This document shows positions 53,201 to 61,000 of a stretch of 64,000 nucleotides of DNA, one piece after another. Each line of letters opens with the position of its first letter. Position 1 is the first letter of the stretch. Below the pieces are notes generated by a model, which had not been told where the DNA came from, did not search any database, and saw only the letters and a program-made list of their open reading frames with translations. Made by a program: the position numbers and the translations under genes. Location: positions 141,287-205,286 of the forward strand of contig JAHBUH010000007.1 of assembly GCA_019638185.1 (NCBI GenBank), written 5' to 3'. Source of the DNA: Leadbetterella sp. Lineage in GTDB: Bacteria; Bacteroidota; Bacteroidia; Cytophagales; Spirosomataceae.

Positions 53201-55125
53201 ATCCTGAGGTTACCGGAAATGGTATTGCAGCCCGAATAGGCCGCAGCAAAGTCTGTTACCTCCTGCTGGCTGTTAAGGGTCACATGAACGGGGCAGCTGG
53301 GAGAGCAGAGGGCAGAAACCACCTGGGCATTAGCGCAATCGCCTGTATTCCCGGTAATGGAACGGGGCCCGGTTCCGGAAAGATAGCTACAGATGTTAGG
53401 CAGGTTACAAAGGGAAAGAGCCCCGTTATTCTGAATATAGAGCCCTGATTTACCCGAACCAAAGGTAATGCTGGCCGGGTTAATATTCGCCAGGCCCTGT
53501 ATGGAGTTTAAAAGCGGGTTATCTGCAATATACAGGTAGCCCCCAATGGCCGGAAGCCGCTGCAGCCCGTTCAGGTTCCGGAGCTGATCATTGGAAGAAA
53601 CATTCAGGTATCCGGCCAGGCTCTGTAAAGCCGAAAGGCCGTCCAGGTTTTGAATCAAAGGGTTTTTCTCCATCAGCAGGTTACCCCCTATACTTTTCAA
53701 AGCGCCCAGGCCCGAGAGGTTTTGCAGGTGCGGATTATGCGTTATTTCCACGTGGCTGGCTATGGATTGGAGGGCGGATAACCCGTTAACGTTCTGAAGG
53801 GCATCGTTCCTCCGGATATACAGGTTATTATCCAGGGCAGAGAGGTGCGATAAGCCGTCCAGGTTTTGCAGCACCACGTTAGAATCAATTTCCATACTTG
53901 CCAGCCGCTGCAAGCCGGATAAGCCGTTTATGTTTTCCAGCGCGGGGTTTAAGCGCAGGGCGACTCCCCCGGTCAGAGTTCCGGACAGGCTGGATAAGCC
54001 GTCAATATTTTTAAGCTTATTGTTCTTGATGATGGTCACCGCGGCGGCACTCTGTACTCCGCTCAGGGCGTTAATGTTTTCCAGGAGGGCGTTATCATAG
54101 ACCAGTAATCCCCCGCCTACGGTCTTGAGATTAGCCAGGCCGCTGATATCCTGCAGCATGGGATTAGGGTTACCTTCGGCCCCGATCTGGAGGCCCCCAC
54201 CGATGTGCTGTATCCCCGCCAGCCCGTTCAGGTTAACGATATTCGCTCCAAAAACGCCCACATTACCGGTAATGGTAGCGCAGTGGGGATAGGTGGTTCC
54301 AAAAGCATCTACTTCGGCCTGGCTGAAGAAGGTTAAGGTGGCGGGGCATCCCGTACCGGAGCAGGCCTGTGATACGGCCAGTGCCGTGGCGCAGGTTCCG
54401 AGGTTACCGGAGATGGTACGGGGTTTGCCCTGCGCCAGGTAGGTGCAGATATTGGGCAGATTACAGACGGACAGCGCCCCGTTATTTTCAATACGCAAAC
54501 CTTCCGTAATGGTCCCCTGGTTAATATTCCTTAACCCTTCTATGGAGCTTAGCTGGGGGTTATTGTATACCTGCAGGGCGCCGTCTATTTTTTCCACGCC
54601 GGCCAGGCCATTGAGGTTTTGTAATACGGGCATGTCGTAAACCATGAGATAGCCTGAAGGCGGATTATCAAACCAGCCCACCTCGCGGTAGCCCACGCTT
54701 TTCAGGTTTGAAAGCCCGTCTACATTTTGTAAATAATTCATGGCCGAGAGCGTCAGGTGGCCCTTTACCTCTTTGAGGCCGGAAAGGCCGTTAAGATGAG
54801 TGAGCTCTGTACCGTAAATGGATAAGCTTCTGCCTACGGATAAGATTCCCGCCAGGCCGTCGATATTCTTAAGCTTCGAGGCATCTATCCTGAGATCCAG
54901 GGTGATCCCCGTTAAAAAAAACAGGCTGTCGAGGTTAGTAATATCATCCCCTTGTATTTCCAGGCTATAAGGAAGTACACTGCAATCCGGGTGGGCCAGG
55001 TGGAAGGCATCTACCTGGGCTTGCGTAGTCAGGTTAACGTTATTTACGGTACACTGGCCCTCTGCCCGCAGGCTATAAAACAGGCCAAAGAATACAAAAA
55101 GGGAAAGGTAAAATAGAGTTTTCAT
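47287..55125 (-). CDS. 2612-residue surface protein: L-domain repeats, Ig-like/HYR repeats, T9SS domain
   Basis: Signal peptide (about 1-24), then five receptor-L-like leucine-rich modules (starting near residues 25, 262, 614, 879, 1034). Each opens with a QAQVDAF...YP.C header and closes with a CNLPNICAYLA..PR.ISGN cap. Next come SprB-like units (about 1539-1790), six HYR-like units of about 77 residues (to about 2270; VTVVDNTPPVLQAQAITLYL), a bactofilin-like beta-helix segment (about 2280-2500) and a T9SS type A domain (IWPNPVRVQMRVEVAG). Exported and cell-surface attached; binding proteins, glycans or cells is likely. It is divergent from a two-component pair. Function inferred only from architecture. 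Confidence 0.85.
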   Translation of the reverse strand: MKTLFYLSLFVFFGLFYSLRAEGQCTVNNVNLTTQAQVDAFHLAHPDCSVLPYSLEIQGDDITNLDSLFFLTGITLDLRIDASKLKNIDGLAGILSVGRSLSIYGTELTHLNGLSGLKEVKGHLTLSAMNYLQNVDGLSNLKSVGYREVGWFDNPPSGYLMVYDMPVLQNLNGLAGVEKIDGALQVYNNPQLSSIEGLRNINQGTITEGLRIENNGALSVCNLPNICTYLAQGKPRTISGNLGTCATALAVSQACSGTGCPATLTFFSQAEVDAFGTTYPHCATITGNVGVFGANIVNLNGLAGIQHIGGGLQIGAEGNPNPMLQDISGLANLKTVGGGLLVYDNALLENINALSGVQSAAAVTIIKNNKLKNIDGLSSLSGTLTGGVALRLNPALENINGLSGLQRLASMEIDSNVVLQNLDGLSHLSALDNNLYIRRNDALQNVNGLSALQSIASHVEITHNPHLQNLSGLGALKSIGGNLLMEKNPLIQNLDGLSALQSLAGYLNVSSNDQLRNLNGLQRLPAIGGYLYIADNPLLNSIQGLANINPASITFGSGKSGLYIQNNGALSLCNLPNICSYLSGTGPRSITGNTGDCANAQVVSALCSPSCPVHVTLNSQQEVTDFAAAYSGCNTISGNLRISGATNLSSLSFLQHIGGDLYISVNNPGLLNLDGLGGIQEVGGDLTVSGSGGMSALTNINGLSGVKSVGRKMYIGGNPSLQSLGGLSALKTVGGSLTIQSNGFNDLTGLSALQSVGEDLVISFGQLESLDGLSALNSVGKNLSINYNTNLKNLNGLSPIQHVGGDLLIYNNTTLQNISGISNIDLSAISRLVIRDNAGLASCAVSRICNYLVSDKPRDIQGNNGDCADELAALNDCSGTCPKGPLLNITSQAQINSFKTNYPGCSALPGSLMISGPDITNLAGLSDLQTVNGNLLVSSNPLLENMDGLAGIQRIKGQLGVADNTRLNTIDGLKNIDPLTITFLTVTNNGSLSVCGLANLCAYLAAGRPRNISGNLAGCSTAADFGCSYESCPTGNIVFNTQSQITSFEQRYSHCSTLPGSVYIQGTGITDLSLLSFIRQIGGNLVIGGPGLLATSNMTSLQGLHNLESIGGLVSIHLNIKLQSLDGLNGLKHVGGSFSVSNNDALQSINSLPVLETVGGSFNVSNNKALLNINGLGGLQEIEGNLMIGSNALLQDVSGFSSLKKIGAKDSYGLGISNNPELVHINGLAHVEVIGNNTDTYGANVFISNNPKLQNLNGLSSLHTINDGAISVTGNPLLQNLDGLSNLRGTVMRSHYGDALYITNNNGLKNIDGLKQAKFAGGVFILNNPLLENVDGLISVDNIAGNPNGGLNISGNSSLKNLNGLSGLHSVQLYLIIQDNPALQNISGLGSLQNVGDRFVIKNSPQLQNLGGLSSLTKIGGGLIINDNAGLKDLDALTGLSDFSGALSIERNPSLNSIQGIANIPPGSITNTYYLDFDVLENFVFFFGLSLKDNGVLSICNLPNICAYLALPSGSNPRSISGNLGNCATEAAVTAVCGTAQQTLTLGAAVNPTLCGAADGRIGFTTSLEAGPYTLSFKRGTKDTTAAVTVANGGFSLTGLGKGIYKGFAITHTEGMVSATGERTLTDPAPYSFAVGSKSDPTGCGDLNGRIVFTTNLDAESYLLRFKKGSKDTTATVAVSAGGFTLSGLSAATYSAFSISSGGCSYLLAGPVELLNPQSAGGAITAGGPLELCEGEQVQLTAPAGASYEWSTGAGGRSIWASTPGVYKVKVKSGQGCISESQITVSRKECNVPPMAVCKPVVVLVAGSDCQALLRVEHLDAGSYDKDNDWFTRSIDINPLLRVGSYKATLTLVDIKGASTSCQSTVHVVDHTAPVIQARSITVSLNTEGRASITPADVDAGSYDGCGGLSLSIDRRDFDCRDLGQRRQVILKGTDASGNEGTAVAFIQVVDNLPPVVTTKAVRLTLDQNGRASLKPEDLAGSMWDNCSIWNVTASKLNFDCNDVGENKVTLRVEDVGGGATEAEVTVTVVDNTPPVLQAQAITLYLDKTGKGGVKAEQVGAASTDNCGLDSLALSRTEFSCDDIGENEIQLKGWDKSGNESGLMITITVADTIRPVIVARDVTLYLDDTGRASLSPDAVDGGSTDNCGIESRELQKTGFSCNERGIHTIQYRVKDKSGNESTAEIRVTVKDTTAPVAQAQDLIVELDGSGKAALTAGEINDGSYDNCAIETMEISQSSFSCSDLGKRLITLTVRDGSGNTGSIRAEILIRDPEGVCPCSYGILAQNKVVLRSNRVHAGGIGVSGSKGMVKLRNTLVDAEGTFVKSERTRFDNESESSVYMRGRAPEPEGFRSNDKKEKKTERVKKNATQTFTAGSYGRIKAKKGAKLIFSGGDVQIRSLKLGKGGQVSFGGATALLVRDYVKLGKETEFNGAGEQVRVYSGGQVKIRSGSEVKGYVHSRGSVKTTGRKEKYLEGFFAGDRIRGGRNTEWSGGGVMCRGGEDQVLQKLEKGERRRAEEQQPITADSVAQGKALWVRIWPNPVRVQMRVEVAGETEGGQVMLVDLMGNVLRQQSYGGRTATLEMQTEKLEPGLYVLRVSSGGEVVTLRIVKNER

Positions 55126-55246
55126 AGTAATCTTCAGCTGAATTATGATTCAAAGTTCCCATTCTGATGTGCTGTAGTCAATAATCCATTTGGATAGTTC
55201 TTTTGAAAAAACCGGCCCCGTGAGACGGATAAGAATAGCAGGCGTT

Positions 55247-55254
55247 TATCTTTG
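55247..55254 (+). promoter_or_regulatory. Histidine kinase gene promoter -7 element
   Basis: TATCTTTG, a perfect TAnnTTTG, lies 22 bases before the kinase ATG. No TTTG is found at the usual distance upstream, so an activator may be needed. Confidence 0.35.
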
Positions 55255-55276
55255 GTAACAGAATCTCAGCCATAAG

Positions 55277-57232
55277 ATGTTTAGAATCACCTTCCTTGTT
55301 GTTTTTTTAGGGCTTTCGGTCTCCGGGTTCTGCCAGACAGGCCGGCTGAATTCGTTTAAACAGCGGCTGAACCAGCTGCCGGAAGGTGCCGAAATGCAAA
55401 GGCTGAAAATTCTGCTGACCATCTGCCATGAAAGGTATTCCCTGAGCGGTGACACGCTATGTTTTTATTCCCGGCAGGCCATGCAATCAGCGCAGAAGCT
55501 GAAGGATATAAAAGCTTATTACGATGCCTGCAATACGTACGCCTGGGGATTATCCATGAAAGGCGACCTGGACAGCTGCGAAAGGTATACCCAGCATTTC
55601 ATTGACCTGCTGGCCGGTCAGCCGGAGTATAAAAACCAGTATACCCGCTTCAGGATAACCGCTGCCAATAATCATTACAAGAACAGCAAAGCCAAGATCA
55701 GCCTGAAAAGTATGTACGAGCTCCTGCAGGAGGTAAAGGACCCCGCTTTCCGGATCGATATCCTGAACGAGATAGCGGTAGCGTATGGCGGTATGGAGCA
55801 TTTTGAGAAGGATCTTGAATGGATCAACCAGTCGATGGCCCTGAACCGGAACCCGAAAACGGTGGAAGAAAAGTACGCTTATGTGCGGTCTATATCCAAT
55901 AAGTCCATAGCGTATATTCATCTGTTTGAACGTACCCATAACAAAGCGTATGCCGACTCTACTTTTAAGTATGCGGATATGACCCAGAAGTTTTCCGAGG
56001 AAAACGAGATCCTGTTTTTTTACTGCCAGGGCATAATACTGAAAGGCTATTATTACAGTTATATCGGCGATCACGAGGAAGCGGAAAGGTGCTTAAAAAA
56101 GGGACTGGAGGTTCGGAAAATGACCAATGAACCCATTTTTATCGTCTCCGATATGACGGTTCTGGGTACATTTTATGCCAAAACCGGTCAGCCCGTCAAA
56201 GGGATAGCCACGTGCCGGGAGGCCCTGGCTATATGCGAAGAAAAGAAGCTGGGCCTGATGGCCAAAACGCTGGCTTACAAGGCCCTGTGTCAAAATTATG
56301 AGGCAGCCGGCATGCACGGGGAGCTCTCCGGCACCCTGAAGGTCCTCTTAAACCTGAAAGATTCCCTCTACCTGAAAAACCTGGACGGCGAGATCGAAAA
56401 GCTGGACGCGGTGTATAACCTCCAGAAACAGGAGATAGAGCTGGCCCATAAGGAAGCGGATCTGAACAAGAAGAATTTCCAGTTTTATTTTATCCTGGCC
56501 TCGGTGGTGTTCCTGGCCATTTCTGCCGGTATCTGGTTTAAGGGCTATAAGAAAAACCAGAAGCTACAGCTCCATTATGTGCAGGAGGAGGAGAAACGAA
56601 AAGCGGAGCAGGCGGTGAAGGAGGCCGAGGAGAATGAACGGAAACGACTGGCCGCCGACCTGCACGACCATCTGGGTGTCCAGGCCAATGTGATCCTGCA
56701 CACGGTAGAGCAGCTTCGCTCAGGCCGGCAGGTGCCCGCCCCCCTGGTAGGCCACCTGAACGATTCCGCCAAAGACATGCTCTTTTTCCTGAGGGAAACT
56801 CTGTGGGCTTTAAAATCCACCGACGTGTCCGCGGAGAATATCTGGCTTCGTATCCTCAATTTTATTACCCGCATGAAGAGAACGTATACGGCCATCCGTT
56901 TTGAGGTGAACGGCACCCCCCCGGCGGATCTTTCCCTCCCCTCCGCCAAGGGGCTGAATATCCTGATGATCATCCAGGAGGCCGTGAATAATGCCGCCCG
57001 CCACAGCAAGGGGACCGAAATCGTGATCAGCACGGAATTAACCCGCGAGTTCTGGGTGCTGGCCGTATGGGATAACGGGAACGGGTTTTCTCCCGGCCAG
57101 GCGGAGGAAGAGAGCTACGGGCTGTCTAATATGAAACGCCGGGCGGAGACTTCGGGATTTGGTTTCCGGATCGTGCAGCAGAGCGGCACAGGCGTGCTGA
57201 TTGAAATAAAAAGTATCCAAAAGGAGTATTGA
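55277..57232 (+). CDS. Sensor histidine kinase with periplasmic TPR domain
   Basis: A 651-residue protein. Signal peptide (RITFLVVFLGLSVSGFCQ), about 370 residues of TPR-like helices (HEEAERCLKKGLEVRK, KGIATCREALAICEEKKLGL), one membrane helix (about 404-425, FILASVVFLAISAGIWF), a coiled-coil rich in Lys and Glu, HisKA_3 with the phospho-His in ADLHDHLGVQANVILHTVEQ (about 462), and HATPase (ILMIIQEAVNNAARHSKGTE, AVWDNGNGFSPGQ). It belongs to the NarX/DegS-type kinases that phosphorylate LuxR-type regulators. Its partner regulator follows 35 bases downstream. It lies between two giant surface-protein genes, so those are candidate targets. Confidence 0.92.
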   Translation: MFRITFLVVFLGLSVSGFCQTGRLNSFKQRLNQLPEGAEMQRLKILLTICHERYSLSGDTLCFYSRQAMQSAQKLKDIKAYYDACNTYAWGLSMKGDLDSCERYTQHFIDLLAGQPEYKNQYTRFRITAANNHYKNSKAKISLKSMYELLQEVKDPAFRIDILNEIAVAYGGMEHFEKDLEWINQSMALNRNPKTVEEKYAYVRSISNKSIAYIHLFERTHNKAYADSTFKYADMTQKFSEENEILFFYCQGIILKGYYYSYIGDHEEAERCLKKGLEVRKMTNEPIFIVSDMTVLGTFYAKTGQPVKGIATCREALAICEEKKLGLMAKTLAYKALCQNYEAAGMHGELSGTLKVLLNLKDSLYLKNLDGEIEKLDAVYNLQKQEIELAHKEADLNKKNFQFYFILASVVFLAISAGIWFKGYKKNQKLQLHYVQEEEKRKAEQAVKEAEENERKRLAADLHDHLGVQANVILHTVEQLRSGRQVPAPLVGHLNDSAKDMLFFLRETLWALKSTDVSAENIWLRILNFITRMKRTYTAIRFEVNGTPPADLSLPSAKGLNILMIIQEAVNNAARHSKGTEIVISTELTREFWVLAVWDNGNGFSPGQAEEESYGLSNMKRRAETSGFGFRIVQQSGTGVLIEIKSIQKEY

Positions 57233-57267
57233 CAAATCAGGGAAGAGTAGTCAATTTTATCGTCAAA

Positions 57268-57942
57268 ATGAAAGGTATGATACGTATAGCCATCGTGGAT
57301 GATAAATTACGCAACCGGCGGATCGTAGCCGAGAAGCTTTCCGTCAGCAATCGCTTCCAGGTTATTTTTGAAGCCGGCGACGGCAATGAGTTCCTGGATA
57401 AGATAAGAACGCTGGAAAGCAGCCACCTCCCTGACATCATCCTGATGGATCTGGAAATGCCGGAGATTAACGGCATAGCGGCCATAGCCATCGCTTCCTC
57501 GCTTTACCCGGCCATTAAGTTTGTGGTGCTGACGGTTTTTGATGACGACGATAAGATTTTCAGCGCCATTAAAGCCGGAGCCAGCGGGTACCTGCTGAAA
57601 GAAGAAAGTGGCGGCGTGATTGTGGATATGCTTTTAAACCTGTGGGAAAGCGGTGCAGGGCCCATTTCACCCAGTATAGCCTATAAAATTCTCCAGATGC
57701 TGAAAACTCGCGAGACCCCTAATGCCGGCGGCAGTGAACAGCCCGATATTTTCCAGCTGAGCCAGCGCGAAAAGGAGATCCTGGAGCTGCTGGCGGAGGG
57801 GTTTGAGTACAAAGAGATCGGTGACCGCCTGTTTATCAGCCCTAACACGGTGAAGAAGCACTGCATCAGTATTTACCAGAAGCTGCATGTCAATAACCGG
57901 GCGCAGGCCCTGAAGATCGCGTACATGAAGGGGCTTATTTAG
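57268..57942 (+). CDS. LuxR/NarL-family response regulator
   Basis: A 224-residue regulator. Receiver residues about 5-125: IRIAIVDDKLRNRRIV (acid pair), phospho-Asp in LPDIILMDLEMPEINGIAAI, KFVVLTVFDDDD (Thr) and GYLLKEE (Lys). The C-terminal LuxR HTH is LSQREKEILELLAEGF...EYKEIGDRLFISPNTVKKH. ATG 57268 (or 57277) is preferred over the TTG at 57229 because it sits at the natural start of the receiver fold. Cognate of the upstream kinase. It ends just before a strong terminator, so the pair is a closed two-gene operon. Target genes are probably nearby, but no binding site can be named. Confidence 0.93.
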   Translation: MKGMIRIAIVDDKLRNRRIVAEKLSVSNRFQVIFEAGDGNEFLDKIRTLESSHLPDIILMDLEMPEINGIAAIAIASSLYPAIKFVVLTVFDDDDKIFSAIKAGASGYLLKEESGGVIVDMLLNLWESGAGPISPSIAYKILQMLKTRETPNAGGSEQPDIFQLSQREKEILELLAEGFEYKEIGDRLFISPNTVKKHCISIYQKLHVNNRAQALKIAYMKGLI

Positions 57943-58001
57943 GGCGGTGCAGCGGGCCCGTATTCCCGGGGCGTTCAGAACCCGGCCCCTCTGACTCATA
58001 A

Positions 58002-58035
58002 AAAAACACCGGAAGCAAGCGCCTCCGGTGTTTTT
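58002..58035. terminator. Bidirectional rho-independent terminator
   Basis: AAAAACACCGGA (58002-58013) pairs perfectly with TCCGGTGTTTTT (58024-58035), with A and T runs on the two sides. It ends both the regulator transcript (plus) and the giant DUF11 transcript (minus). Confidence 0.85.
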
Positions 58036-58066
58036 ATTTTAGTACATATATTTTGAAAGATAGGAA

Positions 58067-61000
58067 TTACTTTTTGACTTTGGCCTTGGCGGTCAGACAT
58101 TTCTGATCCGCACATACGGTGATAGGCTCGATGTCATGGTCATCCTCATCGCCTCCTTTCTTACCATTTTCATTGATCTCGTCGTTTTTCACGATACCAT
58201 CATTATCCTTGATATCATCCGGCGTAGAGTCAATGTCCTCCAGGTTCTTATCGTTCTTAGCGCCGCTGATCTCTGCGGTGTTAATGATCACACCTTTTGC
58301 GTCATTGTTCAGGGTAAAGGTGATCTCTACCTTAGCCTGCGCTCCTGCTGCCAGGCTCGCTATGGCTTTACTCCATTTTGCTTTGCTGCCATCCAGGGTC
58401 CAGTTCGCATCGTTCAGTGTCAGGCCGGCAGGGATGTAGTCTACCAGGTCAATGTCTGTAGCATCCACGTTACCCTGGTTAAATACGGTGATCTCGAAGG
58501 TCACGTTGTCTCCCGGCTTGAAGATGGTCTTCTGACCTGCTTTCAGCGTTTTCCTCAGTGCCAGGTCAAAGACAGGCTTGGTTTCCACGGTGATCTCTTC
58601 GATATCGTGGTCATCTTCATCACCGCCTTTCTTACCGTCTTGATTGATCTCGTCGTCTTTCGGTGTGCCGTCATTGTCCTTATTATCATCCGGGGTAGAG
58701 TCGATATCGTCTCCGCCATCCGCTTTGCTGATCTCTGCGGTGTTCACTGCCTTACCGGTAAAGTCGGCATTCACAGTGAAGGTGATCTCTCTCTTCACGG
58801 ATGCTCCCGGTGCCAGGCTGGCTATCAGCGTATTCAGTGTAGCTTTACTACCTGCTGCTGTCCAGTTGGCATCGTTCAGTGTCAGGCCGGTAGGGATATA
58901 ATCCGTTACCTGGATGTTACTGGCTGTCACGTTACCCTGGTTAAATACTTCGATCTCAAACGTGATGCTGGCTCCCGGATACACTACCGGGTCCTTGCCG
59001 CCGCCTTTGATGGTTTTTCTCAGTGCCAGGTCAAAGATCTGGTCTTTTACTTTTACGGTTATCTCTGAGGGTTTCTTACAGTTTTCCACCTCACAGGCCG
59101 CATAGTATTTCGTGGTGGTTTCAGGTGTCACTACTACCGAAGCTCCCGTAGCCAGTACCTGAGTCAGGCCTGCATCTTTGTACCATACCAGCGTACCGGT
59201 TTCACAGGTACCTGACAGCGTGCTGCTCTGGCCCTTGATCACTTCTTCCGGCGTAGCTTTAAGTACCGGTGCTGGGAAGTCAGGCGTTACCGTTACCACG
59301 GACTGGGTAGGTTCGCTTACGCAATCCTGGGTAGCACATACCGCATAGTAGGTGTGTGTTTGCTGTGCCGCAAAGGTCAGCACGGTCACTTCCTGGGTCA
59401 ATGCTGCATCGCTGTACCATTTCGCGGTACCGCTGGCGCATGTGGCGGTCAGTGTGATCTGCTCGCCGTAACATACTTTATGCGGTCCGGAGGTAGGAGG
59501 ACCCGGCTTATCCTGCTTGGTCACTTTACCTTCGTCTGTTGCTATACAGCCGTTAGGGGCCGTTACGATGACCTTGTAAGTACCCGTCTTCGTAACGGTG
59601 ATCTCTTTAGTGGTAGCGGTGAAGCCGTCCGGACCTGTCCAGCTGTAGGTTACGCCCGCAGTACCTTCTGCAGTCAGCGTCACCTGGGTTTCTCCACAAG
59701 CCATCACTTTATCATTCACGGTTACTGTAGGTACGTCCTTATTCTGGGTCACCGTGGCTGTGGCTTTGGCTTTACAGCCGTTAGGCGCGGTTACGGTTAC
59801 TTCATAACTACCGGCTACGGTCACGTCCACTTCTTTGCTGGTAGCGGTGAAGCCACCTGGGCCAGTCCAGCTGTAAGTTACACCGGATGGTGAGCCGTTA
59901 GCAGTCAGCTTAACTGTACCGGCTGTACAGGTCAGCTGGCCATTATTTACCGTTACTATTGGCATATTGGTATCCGAAGTCACAGTAGCAGTAGCTTTCT
60001 CTTTACAGCCGTTTGGTGCTGTTACCGTTACTTCATAGCTGCCCGCTACGGTTACGTCCACTTCTTTGCTGGTAGCGGTGAAGCCACCCGGGCCGGTCCA
60101 GCTGTAAGTTACACCGGATGGTGAGCCGTTAGCGGTCAGCTTCACTGTAGTAGTTGTACAAGTCAACTGCCCGTTATTCACGGTTACTGTTGGTTTCTGA
60201 ACATCTGAAGTCACAGTAGCAGTAGCTTTCTCTTTACAGCCGTTGGGTGCTGTTACCGTTACTTCATAGCTGCCCGCTACGGTTATGGTTACTTCTTTGC
60301 TGGTAGCGGTGAAGCCACCCGGACCGGTCCAGCTATAGGTTACACCGGATGGTGAGCCGTTAGCGGTCAGCTTAACTGTAGTAGATGTACAAGTCAACTG
60401 GCCGTTATTCACGGTCACTGTTGGTTTCTGAACATCTGAAGTCACAGTAGCGCTCTTCGAATCCGATTCACAACCGGTCGTATTGTTTTTCACTTTAACA
60501 CTATAAGTACCGGCTACTGTAGCATTGAAACTGGCTACGTTACCTGGATTAGCAGCACCTGAAGGTACTGTCCAGGTATATGTAACACCGGTATTGGGTG
60601 TGGCAGTTGCCGTTACGTTTACGCTGGTGGTGGTACAGGTCAGCTCGCCACCGGTTACGGTGACAGTTGGCTTGGTTTTATTCTCTGTTACTGTGGTGCT
60701 GGCTTCAGAAGATTCACAACCCGCCGTATTTTTCACTTTAACTTTATAGGTACCGGCTACAGTGGCTGTAAATGAGGCCATATTACCCGGGTTAGTAGCA
60801 CCAGAAGGCACCGTCCAGGTATAAGTGATACCGGATGAAGGGGTAGCTGTAGCCGTAATCAGCGATCCTGCCGTACAGGTGATCTGCCCGTTATTGGTTA
60901 CGGACACCGTGGGGCTAGCCGCCTTGGTCAGCGTGGCGGTGGTGGTTCCTTTACAGTTATTGGATGTAGTGTAACGGTCTTCTACCTCTATGGTATAGGT

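Noticed and set aside
59500-60700. CRISPR-like regular repeats
   Set aside because: The period is 231 bases, the repeats are in frame and encode Ig-like domains; there are no short repeats with unique spacers.
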